Shown here piece by piece: positions 25,200 to 34,534 of a stretch of 64,000 bases of DNA. This DNA comes from Rahnella rivi (GTDB lineage: Bacteria > Pseudomonadota > Gammaproteobacteria > Enterobacterales > Enterobacteriaceae), in NCBI RefSeq assembly GCF_019049655.1, contig NZ_JAFMOX010000067.1:372001-436000 (forward strand). Reading direction: 5' to 3'. How positions within the stretch are numbered: position 1 is the first letter of the stretch; every line of letters starts with the position of its first letter. The position numbers and the translations under genes were made by a program. The notes under the pieces were generated by a model. It saw nothing but the letters and a program-made list of their open reading frames with translations. It made no database searches and was not told the DNA's origin.

Positions 25200-26303
25200 T
25201 TACAGTTCCGCATCCCAGCTTTTGAAATGACGCATCAATTTTTCGACCGTATGTCGCCATTTTGGCGTAGTGGGTTTGCAGACGGTGTTTTGGTTACCGA
25301 AGAATCCAACCTCATTCACAGCTTCATGTTCGCTGCGGGTTTCAAGCCATTTCACCGGCACAAAATACTCTGATTTATCGGGATCATCCGCGTTCTGGCG
25401 ATACAGTTCGCCATGCTTCAGCACGTCCATCGCGAGTTTTTCGCCGTCTTCAGTGTTGAGCGTAAAACTGCTGGCAGGCTCAACGGCGCTCTGCACAATG
25501 CCGACGCCGACATAACCCGTTGCCGGGATTTTTACCCAAACACGATCGCCGGGCTGAAGCTGTTTTAAGGTCTGGCTGTACCAGCTTCCGCCACCTGCAC
25601 TAATGAAACCATAGCGGCGGGCCTCTTCCCAGTTACGGCTGTTTGGGTCGCCAAACGAGACATAGAACTCCCCGTTCCAGGGTTCCTTCGCTTTGGCACT
25701 GGCCCCAGCAGTGGCTTGTGCTGCGTTGGTTTGCGTTTCGCTTGGATCAATAAGCCAGGCACGGCTTAGGAACTGTTCTTCGCCGTGCTGGAACACCTTA
25801 AAGAACAGAACGTTTATAGAGATACCCTTCTTACTCAGATAGTCCACGATGCGCTCAGTCGACGGATCCAGCTCCGCTGCCACAATGATGACTTGGTGCG
25901 ACTGGTTGATGGACTCTTCTTCCAGCTCGGTATTGAAACGTTGCTTAAACGCGTCGCCCAGATTACCGCCACCGGAAAATTTCTCATAAATCTGTGACAG
26001 ACGGTCTGCGGTTAAATCATCCACCCACGAAGCGTAATCCAGCGCCTGAGCCACCACTTCGCGCGGTGTGCGGTCACGTTTAAGCTCAATCAGAATCAGC
26101 GAAGCATCCGGCGCAATCGCCAGCAGGTCGATGCGCCCTTTATCGAGCGTATTTTCCTGATGACCAATAATCATCCACTGGTCAGAGAGGATGGTAGGAT
26201 CATTTAAGATCATCCTCTCAAGCAACTGCTCACTGACAAGCTTACTGATGGTCAGTGGCTGTGGGTTATCTCCCACCCGCCAGATAGCATGATGAACCGG
26301 CAT
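25200..26303 (-). CDS. PD-(D/E)XK nuclease (NucS-like) with PUA/EVE-like C-terminal part
   Basis: The 367-residue protein has an N-terminal nuclease core: KGRIDLLAI (Asp59) followed by LILIELKRDRTP (Glu73, Lys75). This is the D-(E)xK pattern seen in NucS/DUF91-type nucleases. After a variable linker (about 195-205), the C-terminal half contains LQPGDRVWVKIPATGYVGVGIV, which resembles PUA/EVE-like folds that in other proteins read modified bases; that part is inferred. It lies ten bases downstream of hsdS as the fourth gene of the hsdR-hsdM-hsdS operon and ends at a terminator. It is probably a companion or accessory restriction nuclease. The substrate is unknown. Confidence 0.8.
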   Translation of the reverse strand: MPVHHAIWRVGDNPQPLTISKLVSEQLLERMILNDPTILSDQWMIIGHQENTLDKGRIDLLAIAPDASLILIELKRDRTPREVVAQALDYASWVDDLTADRLSQIYEKFSGGGNLGDAFKQRFNTELEEESINQSHQVIIVAAELDPSTERIVDYLSKKGISINVLFFKVFQHGEEQFLSRAWLIDPSETQTNAAQATAGASAKAKEPWNGEFYVSFGDPNSRNWEEARRYGFISAGGGSWYSQTLKQLQPGDRVWVKIPATGYVGVGIVQSAVEPASSFTLNTEDGEKLAMDVLKHGELYRQNADDPDKSEYFVPVKWLETRSEHEAVNEVGFFGNQNTVCKPTTPKWRHTVEKLMRHFKSWDAEL

Positions 26304-26313
26304 CGTCTGTTCC

Positions 26314-28056
26314 CTAGTTTAATGCTGCGTCAGTGAGCGCATCCGCCAAGTGGAGCTGGGTTTGCTGGGCGGATTGCAGACGGGATTTGAGGCCTAGGAA
26401 TAAGACATCCAAGGTTTGTAATTTCTCCATGATCCTCGCAATCTCGTTAGCGGGAGGCAAAGGAATACACATTATCCTTAATCCGGTTAACGGGACTGTT
26501 TTTTGTGCAATCCCAGTAGCTATATTTGTTGCAAGATCATATGCGTAAGGTGTTAGAAATACATGTTTTAAATATAAATTAGGCGTATTCAAACAAGATT
26601 TGAATATTGCAACATGTCGCTGCACACAAAATTTGTGATTCTCTTTAACAATAATTGGAATACCGTATGAACCAGTCACTGTATAAAGCATGTCATTCTT
26701 AGTTGGCTTCTTACTCCAATCTAAATTATCAAAATACTCTTTAGGAACAAACTTGGAGTTTTCTAATGAAACCTCACCTTTATTTAAATTTCCGATTACC
26801 AAAAATGGTACTCCATTACTCGCTTTTGGTGGTGCTTGATGATCACCATCAGTTATAATAGAGAACAGAGAACCAAGTCGACACCACTCCCATCCCATTG
26901 GTAATTCAAATGGTTTTTTCTCATCATTTACTGGTGGCAACGGTTTTTGCTTTTTAATTTTACCTTCTTTCACCAGTTGCGCTTTTTCCTGCTCAATACG
27001 TTTAAGCAGTTCAGAGGCGGGTTCGTCGTTAGGATCCTGTGGCACCAGTTTGCCCATCACCGCCAGTTGCAGAATGGTTTGTTTAAGTGCGTCGATACTG
27101 GCTTCGGTGGTAAACAGCGTGTCGAAATACTGGCTGATCCGTGCCCAGTTTTCGGCGAGTTCATCGGCATTTTGGCTGTCGGTAAGCGTTGCCAGCAGCG
27201 TTTCAACCAACTGATAATGCGCATCCAGACTGGTCAGGGATTGCTGTTCAAGTTGATCGCAGAGGGACATGAGTTCGTGAACTTTGCAGATAATTCGGTT
27301 TTGTTCAGCTTTAGGCGGAAGTGCAAACACTGTGGCAATAAGTTTTTCTCTTGAGATATTCGGTTGAGCTCCACCAGCGCCCATGCCTATAAAAATCCGC
27401 TTGTAAGCTTTTAAAAGAGTTAATAAATAGACATTCGAAATTCCACTATATGGGGTACAAGCACATACTGCCTGATTAGTAGTACCGCGAACATTTAGGA
27501 TCGATGTCTTACCAATTGTAGCTCCATACATCGCAATTAATACATCACCGATATTATTATCTCGGAGTGAACATTCTTGCAAAGCCAATTCTGTAACTGT
27601 CTCCTCTGAATCCGAAATGAAATCTGAGGAAAGCTCGCCTGATTTAAACCACGGAATATTACCATTATAATATTCTGAATTAGAGCGGCTTGGCGTAGAA
27701 CCAGCCCCCCAATTACCTATGTCATTTAAATAACACCATTCCCAACCATCTGGTAATTCAAAGGGTATTTTGGAGTTTGTAATTTTTTCAAGTGTTTTAG
27801 GCTTTCTAATCACTTTACTCTTAACTAGTTCATCTCTTTCTTTTGCAATACGTTTCAGCAATTCAGACGCCGGTTCATCATTCGGATCCTGCGGCACCAG
27901 CTTGCCGCGCACGGCCAGTTCGAGGATCAGTTCACGCAGCTTTTTGATGCCGTAAAGATCAATTTTTCCAGAGATTCCTCGTCCGGCGGTGGAACGGGTG
28001 CGCAGAGCGGACGTCCAGGTATCGATATGTTGGGTGATCAGTTGTTCGACAGCCAT
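26314..28056 (-). CDS. hsdS: Type I restriction-modification specificity subunit HsdS
   Basis: HsdS chooses the split recognition sequence for the methyltransferase and endonuclease. The 580 residues have two target-recognition domains (about 100-260 and 385-540), each introduced by FELP-GWEWC (at about 99 and 383). Two conserved repeats contain GKLVPQDPNDEPASELLKRI (about 51-70 and 335-354). Length and repeats fit the type IB (EcoAI-like) family. The two target domains are visibly more AT-rich than the repeats, which suggests domain exchange. The start overlaps the hsdM stop (TGATG). Confidence 0.95.
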   Translation of the reverse strand: MAVEQLITQHIDTWTSALRTRSTAGRGISGKIDLYGIKKLRELILELAVRGKLVPQDPNDEPASELLKRIAKERDELVKSKVIRKPKTLEKITNSKIPFELPDGWEWCYLNDIGNWGAGSTPSRSNSEYYNGNIPWFKSGELSSDFISDSEETVTELALQECSLRDNNIGDVLIAMYGATIGKTSILNVRGTTNQAVCACTPYSGISNVYLLTLLKAYKRIFIGMGAGGAQPNISREKLIATVFALPPKAEQNRIICKVHELMSLCDQLEQQSLTSLDAHYQLVETLLATLTDSQNADELAENWARISQYFDTLFTTEASIDALKQTILQLAVMGKLVPQDPNDEPASELLKRIEQEKAQLVKEGKIKKQKPLPPVNDEKKPFELPMGWEWCRLGSLFSIITDGDHQAPPKASNGVPFLVIGNLNKGEVSLENSKFVPKEYFDNLDWSKKPTKNDMLYTVTGSYGIPIIVKENHKFCVQRHVAIFKSCLNTPNLYLKHVFLTPYAYDLATNIATGIAQKTVPLTGLRIMCIPLPPANEIARIMEKLQTLDVLFLGLKSRLQSAQQTQLHLADALTDAALN

Positions 28057-29525
28057 CAGTTCGCTCCTTTACCGGCCAGCGCAGCACCGAGGATGTCGCG
28101 CAGCTGATTGCGCAGTTCGCTGATTTCTGTTTGCTGCTGCTGATACTGACTTAACAGTTCATCCGGATCATGGCTGATGGTTTCGCCCTGATACGGGTTT
28201 TTAATGTCGAGGTTGAAGTTGCGGGTAATGATCTCGTCGATGCCCACTTTCCAGGCCTGATGGCTCTCTTCGCGGCTGGCAAAGCCGTCGGCTTCATCGC
28301 CCCACCAGTCGATTTCTGTCTGAAATTCTTCAAACTTCATCGGGCGGGTTTTGTTGTAGTTCTTCACGCCTGCCGGGTACGGATGCTCATAGAACCAGAT
28401 GTCTTTGGTCGGCTGGCCTTTGGTGAAGAACAGAATGTTGGTTTTAATGCCGGTGTACGGGTTAAACACGCCGTTCGGCAGGCGCACGATGGTGTGCAGG
28501 TTGCACTCTTCAGTCAGCATCTTTTTGATTTTGGTTTTTACGCCTTCACCAAATAAGGTACCGTCCGGCAGAACGACGGCTGCGCGGCCTTTATCGGCCA
28601 GCACTTCGACGATCAGTTGCAGGAATAGATCGGCGGTTTCGCGGGTCTGCATTTCGGCCGGGAAATTCTTCTCGATGCCATCTTCTTCGGTGCCACCAAA
28701 CGGCGGGTTGGTGACAATCACGTCAAGCTGCTCATCCCATGAGGAGAGCGGTTTGTTCAGCGTGTTGTCGTGGCGGATTTGTACCGGCACTTCAATGCCG
28801 TGCAGCAACATGTTGGTGGTACACAACAAATGTGGAAGCTGCTTTTTCTCGACGCCGAAAATCTGCTTTTGCAGTATCTGATGGTCTTCGGTGGTGTTGA
28901 CGTAATGTTCTTTGACGTGGTCAAAGGCACAGGCCAGAAAACCGCCTGTACCACAGGCCGGGTCCATAATCGATTCGCCCAGTTTCGGGTCGATGCGATT
29001 CACCATAAAACGCGTTACGGCGCGCGGAGTATAGAACTCACCGGCGTTACCGGCGCTTTGTAAATCACGCAGGATCTGTTCGTAGATATCACCAAACAGG
29101 TGGCGTTCATTGCTGTTGCTGAAATCAATTTCGTTCAGCTTGTTGATCACCTGACGCAGCAAAGTACCGTTTTTCATGTAGTTGTAGGCATCGCTGAAAG
29201 CCTGCTTCACGACAAAACCGCGTGGATTGGTATCAAGCGGCGCAGTCAGATTTTTCAGTGCCGGGAACAGGTCGTCGTTAACAAACTCCATCAACGCATC
29301 GCCGGTGATCCCTTCATTATTGGCTGCCCAGGTGCGCCACAGATAACGCTGCGGGATCGGCAGACGATAATCATCCTGCTCAAGTTCCAGCTCTTCTTCC
29401 TGTGTATCGAAAATCTTCAGGAACAGCAGCCATGAAAGCTGACCAAGACGTTGGGCATCACCATCGACACCGGCGTCTTTACGCATGATGTCCTGAAGGG
29501 ATTTAATGACGGAGCTTATAGACAT
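28056..29525 (-). CDS. hsdM: Type I restriction-modification methyltransferase subunit HsdM
   Basis: HsdM is the N6-adenine methyltransferase of the complex. It carries the SAM motif MDPACGTGGFLACAF and the catalytic NPPFGG motif, preceded by the helical domain LLFLKIFDTQEEELELEQ and the GEFYTPRAVTRFMV motif. ATG 29525 gives 489 residues beginning MSISSVIKSLQDIM, the size of EcoAI-type HsdM; an ATG four codons upstream (29537) is also possible. It follows hsdR by about 70 bases. Confidence 0.96.
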   Translation of the reverse strand: MSISSVIKSLQDIMRKDAGVDGDAQRLGQLSWLLFLKIFDTQEEELELEQDDYRLPIPQRYLWRTWAANNEGITGDALMEFVNDDLFPALKNLTAPLDTNPRGFVVKQAFSDAYNYMKNGTLLRQVINKLNEIDFSNSNERHLFGDIYEQILRDLQSAGNAGEFYTPRAVTRFMVNRIDPKLGESIMDPACGTGGFLACAFDHVKEHYVNTTEDHQILQKQIFGVEKKQLPHLLCTTNMLLHGIEVPVQIRHDNTLNKPLSSWDEQLDVIVTNPPFGGTEEDGIEKNFPAEMQTRETADLFLQLIVEVLADKGRAAVVLPDGTLFGEGVKTKIKKMLTEECNLHTIVRLPNGVFNPYTGIKTNILFFTKGQPTKDIWFYEHPYPAGVKNYNKTRPMKFEEFQTEIDWWGDEADGFASREESHQAWKVGIDEIITRNFNLDIKNPYQGETISHDPDELLSQYQQQQTEISELRNQLRDILGAALAGKGAN

Positions 29526-29597
29526 AGTGGTTTCCATACTTCAAAAAATGATGCCACCGGAAGCCAAAGCCACCGGTGGCAGAAAAGTGTCGTGCAG

Positions 29598-32033
29598 TCA
29601 GGCGGAGCGTGGCGACGGCTGGTAGATTTCGTTTTCCAGTTCGTTCACGGCGTTCTCATAGGATTTTTTATCGCCAAAGCTGTTTTTGATAATTTCTAAC
29701 GGGCGGCCAAGGGTATCGAAAGGTTTCAGTTTTAGCACCTGAATATCTTCAATTTCGTGCACACCCTGATCGGCATATTTGTCCAGCAGCGTATTTAAAA
29801 CGTTCTGTGCGGGTGCGGAATATTTGGTGAAGTAATTACGCTTACGCACGTTGTCCGCGCGTTCACGACGCGTCAGCGGCGGCTGACCGTAAACGACGTG
29901 GCAGAGCAGATCAAACGGGTCGAGATCTTTACCCACCTCTTCCGCCAGCACTTCCCACAGAATGCCCAATTCCTTTAATTCATCGATGATTACCTGTTTG
30001 CGGGTGGCAGACTGCCACTTACGGGTAAAATCATCAAGCGATGCGTAGTCTCTGTCTTTTAGCAGCGTTTTGCGGGTGTAATCCTGGAAGGATTCGGTGA
30101 CCAGTTTCCCATCCGCATCGTAATACTGAACGCGTTTTGCCAGGACTTTCACCTGCACGCCATTCACGTAGAATTTACGGATTGGACGTTCTTCATCTTC
30201 TTCAAAAGGCGCGAAATCCGGATCGGGCGTAACGTTATATTCCCCCGGTGTTTCGTGAACCGCTAAGGTATCAGGATCCGGTATTTCATCCGTAGATTCA
30301 TCTTCCAGCATTTCATCAAACTCAGAATCCGGATCGGAGATGTCCTCCGGCGTGGTGCGGATCACTTTTTCCGGCACGCCATCAAAACGTTCATCGGCAA
30401 ACAGTTCCGTGGCTTTTTTGAAGTCGAGAATAGTGAACCACAGTTTGCCGAATTTCTCGTTGATACGCGTACCGCGCCCGATGATCTGTTTAAATTTGGT
30501 CATGGACTGAATATTTTGGTCTAGCACTACCAGCTTGCAGGTTTGGGCATCGACGCCCGTACTCATCAGCTCGGAGGTGGTTGCGATAACCGGATACGGC
30601 TTTTTCGGATTGATGAAGTTATCCAGCTGCGCCTTGCCGATATCGTCGTCACCGGTAATTTTCATCACATACTTTTCATTCTTCGCGACCTGCTCAGGGT
30701 TCAGGTTCACCAGCGCCCGGCGCATACGTTCTGCATGATCGATGTCGTTACAGAAGACGATGGTTTTATCCATCGGATTAGTGCGTTTTAAATAATCGGT
30801 AATGGTCTGCGCTACCAGTTGAGTACGTTCATCAATCACCAGCGTGCGGTCAAAATCCTTCTGGTTATAGATGCGGTCATCCACCAGCTCACCGTTTTTA
30901 TCCATCTGCCCGATAGTTGGACGCCAGCCTTGCAGATCAACGTCGATATCTACGCGGACCACTTTATAAGGTGCGAGAAAGCCGTCTTCAATCCCTTCTT
31001 TCAGCGAATAGGTATAAACCGGCTCACCGAAGTAATCGGTATTGGACACTTCGTCTGTTTCTTTCGGCGTTGCCGTCAGGCCGATCTGCGTGGCGCTGCT
31101 GAAATAATCAAGAATTTCGCGCCAGGCGCTATCTTCCGAAGCGCTGCCGCGATGGCATTCGTCAATCACAATCAAATCGAAGAAATCAGGAGCGACCTGT
31201 TTATAAGCTTTCTGATGTTCTTCCGGCCCGGTAATGGCCTGATAAAGCGCCAGCTGAATTTCATACGCCGGGTCGATGGTACGCCCGGTGACTTTTGCCA
31301 TTGCTGTGCCGAAAGGCTGAAAATCATTATTTTTGGATTGGTCGACGAGGATATTGCGGTCGGCAAGGAACAAAATGCGTTTCTTATTTTTTGCCTTCCA
31401 TAAACGCCAGATGATTTGAAACGCGGTGTAGGTTTTACCGGTACCGGTCGCCATCACCAGCAGTACCCGCTTTTGTCTGGCAGAGACGGCGGCTATGGTT
31501 TTGTTAATCGCCTGAAGCTGATAATAACGCGGTGATTTACCGGTGCTGTCATCGTAATAATCCTGACTGATCACCGGTAGCTGCTCAGCGGTAAATCCTT
31601 TCCAAAAGCAATATTTTTCCCAAAGCTGTAGCGGTGTCGGGAAATCGGCGAGCGATATTTCAGACTCGAGTTGTGAGGGATTGGTTTTGTCGTGAAAAAT
31701 AAAACCATCGCCGTTGGAAGCAAACACAAAGGGCACATCAAGCAAACGAGCGTACCCCAGCCCTTGCTGCATACCCTTGCCGATCTCATGCTTATTGGCT
31801 TTTGCTTCTACAACCGCAAGCGGTAATCCCGGCTTATGGTAAAGCACGATATCAGCGGATTTCACCGTCAGGCGTGCCGCCAGTTTTCCGCGTACCACGA
31901 CTTTCCCGTCGCGAAGTTTTACCTCTTGGCGAATCTGCGTCATCACATCCCAACCCGCCTCTTGAATCGCAGGCAGGATGAATTTTGTGATGATGTCCGT
32001 TTCGGTCAAATGAGTTTTGTTAACGCCAGCCAT
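29598..32033 (-). CDS. hsdR: Type I restriction enzyme endonuclease subunit HsdR
   Basis: HsdR translocates and cuts unmodified DNA. The 811 residues contain an N-terminal nuclease motif (ADIVLYHKPGLPLAVVEAKA, about 60-79, D...ExK). SF2 helicase motifs follow: VMATGTGKTYTAF (I), IVIDECHRGSA (II, DECH), LTATPKE (III) and IIGRGTRINEKFG (VI). The C-terminal part interacts with HsdM-HsdS in relatives. Its size and similarity fit EcoAI/EcoEI (type IB). It is the first gene of a four-gene minus-strand operon and appears intact. Confidence 0.96.
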   Translation of the reverse strand: MAGVNKTHLTETDIITKFILPAIQEAGWDVMTQIRQEVKLRDGKVVVRGKLAARLTVKSADIVLYHKPGLPLAVVEAKANKHEIGKGMQQGLGYARLLDVPFVFASNGDGFIFHDKTNPSQLESEISLADFPTPLQLWEKYCFWKGFTAEQLPVISQDYYDDSTGKSPRYYQLQAINKTIAAVSARQKRVLLVMATGTGKTYTAFQIIWRLWKAKNKKRILFLADRNILVDQSKNNDFQPFGTAMAKVTGRTIDPAYEIQLALYQAITGPEEHQKAYKQVAPDFFDLIVIDECHRGSASEDSAWREILDYFSSATQIGLTATPKETDEVSNTDYFGEPVYTYSLKEGIEDGFLAPYKVVRVDIDVDLQGWRPTIGQMDKNGELVDDRIYNQKDFDRTLVIDERTQLVAQTITDYLKRTNPMDKTIVFCNDIDHAERMRRALVNLNPEQVAKNEKYVMKITGDDDIGKAQLDNFINPKKPYPVIATTSELMSTGVDAQTCKLVVLDQNIQSMTKFKQIIGRGTRINEKFGKLWFTILDFKKATELFADERFDGVPEKVIRTTPEDISDPDSEFDEMLEDESTDEIPDPDTLAVHETPGEYNVTPDPDFAPFEEDEERPIRKFYVNGVQVKVLAKRVQYYDADGKLVTESFQDYTRKTLLKDRDYASLDDFTRKWQSATRKQVIIDELKELGILWEVLAEEVGKDLDPFDLLCHVVYGQPPLTRRERADNVRKRNYFTKYSAPAQNVLNTLLDKYADQGVHEIEDIQVLKLKPFDTLGRPLEIIKNSFGDKKSYENAVNELENEIYQPSPRSA

Positions 32034-32329
32034 AGCAGAGTTCCCAACGGTGGTGTGTGTCTTCAGATTAACTTACAAAGGTGTTTCAAATCATGACGTA
32101 AAACTAGGTTTTAATCCATAAGCCAACACAGCGTGTGCCTTTCACGAAAAAATCGTCATGAAAAAATATCTCAGGATTGCCGATAATTGTTCTCTCAGAG
32201 AGAAGACTAGCTAATGCAACTCTGGATTAGCGGGATACTTACACAGTGAGGTGGATTGGTTGCAGTAATGCGAAAGATAATTTAATTCTCACCGCCTCAG
32301 ATGATAATGAGGCGGTGAGAATTTCATAT
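32034..32329. other. Intergenic region between hsdR and the Mrr-like gene
   Basis: A 296-base gap containing the hsdR promoter, which cannot be placed confidently, and the terminator of the Mrr-like gene at its right end. No further gene is seen. Confidence 0.4.
32284..32323 (-). terminator. Terminator of the Mrr-like gene
   Basis: A perfect 16-bp stem, AATTCTCACCGCCTCA (32284-32299) with its complement (32308-32323), encloses an eight-base loop, seven bases beyond the stop of the Mrr-like gene. On the minus strand AATTAAATTAT follows instead of a pure T run. Confidence 0.7.
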
Positions 32330-33961
32330 CTACAGGAGCTGTATTTTTGCATCAACTCCAGCATGTTCTCTTAAAAGATAAATTAAACCACCACCATCAA
32401 TTAATTCTATAGGTTTATCTTTACAGAAATTATAAGCATCTTTGCCATATTTACTAGTGCAAACCAAGATTCCTTTATTTGCACCTTCATTCATCATGGT
32501 TCCATAAAGATCTCGTACGGCACTCACACCTACAGTATCTTTATATCTTTTAGCTTGAATGACAACTTTCCCACCAAGTATAGGTCTTGTATCAAACGCT
32601 ATTGCATCAACCCCGCCATCTTTAGTACCTCGGGTTAGTTTGGTATCTAATCCCATCTGCGAAAAAAGATTTGAAACTAAAACCTCGAACTCCCCAGGGG
32701 ATAAATCCATAAGATTAGGACGCGATTCCAATCCAGATAAGGCATCACCCTGCTCAATAAATCTCTTATCTACCATATTAAATTCTATAATAGGCTTAAT
32801 TGCTTGAAGTTCTTCAGGATGATTAGATACTTGAGCACCAAGACTACGAAGGCAAGCTACCTTATCTATTCGGTCTAATTTTATAGCCATAAACTCTTCT
32901 TTGAAAGCTCTAACAGATACGACATTTACATTGATATCATGCCCACTAGTTGGGTCGATCGTATCGAGCACCCCATTGAATACTACTGATAATATAGCAC
33001 CAGCCTGATCAGCCTCAAAAATCTCATGTAATGTACGCAAAGCAATTGCAGCTATAATATCTTGATATAGCTTATTTATTTCAAATGGCTTTCTTAGTTT
33101 TGAAGTTATCGCATCACGCGTCTTAATATATTTGTATTCTAAATCCTTAGGGATAACATCGATACTAGGTATGAAATACTCTATTACTAATTCCTTGTTT
33201 GCAATTGTATAGGCAAGACGGAAATTTTGTTGAAATCCATCTTGCGGATACTCAGAGCGAGTAAGAACCATTTCGCAGTAATTTTTAACGGATAGTTCAT
33301 CTCCAGAAAAATAACTTATTTCAAACTCATCAATATCTTCATTATGCCGATTCACCTCATCAAGATATCTATTTTTTTCTCGTGAATATTCATTTTTCAT
33401 CTCTTCGATTTTCTGGCTTTTTTCTTTTTCTTTAGAGATATACTCTTTCATTTCAATTTCTAATTTCTTCTCAGCCAACTCTACTTTCGAATTGTATTTT
33501 TTACCCGCACCAGGTATTAACTTTCTCCATCCCATCGGCATAGGTACGAAATCTATTATCGGGCTACTGTCGGGTAAAAGATGGCTCGGTGTCTGAAATT
33601 TTTTAAAACTAGGTACCATTTTTAAACTTGAAAAATCAATAGAATCATCATGATTTAAAGTGTGTTCTAAAATGCCAGATAATTCAGAGATTGTTTCAAC
33701 CAAATCAGAATTAAGATCGTTAACCTCCTCTATTCTATCTTCTAAATACATTACTTTAGCAAGTTTATCTGCCTCCTTTTGCTCACGAATTAACTGTTTT
33801 TCTTCACGCACGTATTGTGCATATTCTTGTCTGTTCTGCCTTTCTACACGCCTAGCTTCAGCGGCATGGCTTCTCAGAGATCTTTTATTTTCACGGTCAA
33901 TTGCCGCAGCAGCCCTAACCGAAGCCCTCAAAAAACCCTCAAAACCGGATCTACGCCCCAT
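32330..33961 (-). CDS. Mrr-like restriction endonuclease with N-terminal coiled coil
   Basis: The 543-residue protein ends in a restriction-endonuclease-like Mrr_cat domain (about 420-530): FEVLVSNLFSQMGLDTKLT, GGVDAIAF (Asp452), KVVIQAKRY (Gln469-x-Lys471) and the AVRDLYGTMMNEGANKGILV helix-strand. These are the standard catalytic positions. The front contains two highly charged helical stretches (about 20-95 and 165-215) likely to form coiled coils. The gene is clearly AT-rich compared with its core neighbours, a sign of transfer. It is separate from the hsd operon but shares the island. Target preference is unknown; Mrr relatives cut methylated DNA or phage DNA. Confidence 0.85.
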   Translation of the reverse strand: MGRRSGFEGFLRASVRAAAAIDRENKRSLRSHAAEARRVERQNRQEYAQYVREEKQLIREQKEADKLAKVMYLEDRIEEVNDLNSDLVETISELSGILEHTLNHDDSIDFSSLKMVPSFKKFQTPSHLLPDSSPIIDFVPMPMGWRKLIPGAGKKYNSKVELAEKKLEIEMKEYISKEKEKSQKIEEMKNEYSREKNRYLDEVNRHNEDIDEFEISYFSGDELSVKNYCEMVLTRSEYPQDGFQQNFRLAYTIANKELVIEYFIPSIDVIPKDLEYKYIKTRDAITSKLRKPFEINKLYQDIIAAIALRTLHEIFEADQAGAILSVVFNGVLDTIDPTSGHDINVNVVSVRAFKEEFMAIKLDRIDKVACLRSLGAQVSNHPEELQAIKPIIEFNMVDKRFIEQGDALSGLESRPNLMDLSPGEFEVLVSNLFSQMGLDTKLTRGTKDGGVDAIAFDTRPILGGKVVIQAKRYKDTVGVSAVRDLYGTMMNEGANKGILVCTSKYGKDAYNFCKDKPIELIDGGGLIYLLREHAGVDAKIQLL

Positions 33962-34255
33962 TTTATGTCCTTAAATTAGTTTAGCGCTTTTACTGTGTAT
34001 AAATGATAACAAACAATTTTTTTCATAATAGGCGAAGTCATGAACCAAAAATACCTTTTGGGATCATCGTGAATAGAAGTGAAGGCTATGAAATGACTTA
34101 AAAAAATTTAACCAACTGAAAAAAAAGAGTTTTCTATAAGAGTGAACACTGTGACCAGTTTTTCTATAAATCTTTTTGTATCGCGTAGGCTAGTCAGAGT
34201 CACCCTACTCAAAGCGTTCAAAATATGAACATAACAAAGCACGATTATCTGCATT

Positions 34256-34274
34256 GGTATACGTTTAGGTATAC
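34256..34274. repeat. Two GGTATAC repeats
   Basis: GGTATAC occurs at 34256-34262 and again at 34268-34274, a 12-base period, about 65 bases inside the candidate right attachment site. Short repeats beside an attachment site can be integrase arm sites; here that is inference only. Confidence 0.35.
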
Positions 34275-34336
34275 ACCACAAATCTGAACTCGTAATTAAC
34301 TAGTTAAAACAATAATTTAGCTAATTTCCTCAACCT

Positions 34337-34352
34337 CCCCCAGCCCACCAAA
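34337..34352 (+). other. Candidate attR (degenerate ssrA 3' end)
   Basis: CCCCCAGCCCACCAAA differs from the ssrA end CCCCCAGCTCCACCAAA by loss of one T. It lies about 11 kb from ssrA, after the last AT-rich defence gene and before core-like ygaV. A strong hairpin follows within 45 bases, as after ssrA itself. The match is short, so the call is tentative. Confidence 0.42.
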
Positions 34353-34393
34353 CAAGGTTTCGGTTATTACCAGATAAGACCGTTACCGCAAAG

Positions 34394-34428
34394 AAAGCCG
34401 CAGCCCGCAAGGGTTTGCGGCTTTTTTA
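34394..34428 (+). terminator. Intrinsic terminator upstream of ygaV
   Basis: AAAGCCGCA (34394-34402) pairs with TGCGGCTTT (34416-34424), followed by TTTATT. The 14 bases AAAGCCGCAGCCCG also open the terminator at 35402. No gene precedes it closely, so it may be a leftover from the original gene context. Confidence 0.75.
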
Positions 34429-34500
34429 TTGCCTGTTATCAAACCGCATTTGTGTACCTCTCACGCCCCAAAAAATTTCATTGATCTATTTCTTCGACTA

Positions 34501-34534
34501 ATTTAGAGTTTACTTAAATTAGTAAACTCTAAAT
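34501..34534. promoter_or_regulatory. Palindromic operator of ygaVP
   Basis: ATTTAGAGTTTACT (34501-34514) and its exact complement AGTAAACTCTAAAT (34521-34534) flank TAAATT. The palindrome ends seven bases before the ygaV ATG. Its size and position fit an ArsR-family operator for autoregulation. Confidence 0.72.

Noticed and set aside
34256..34274. CRISPR-like spaced repeats
   Set aside because: Only two seven-base copies with a five-base gap; no array.
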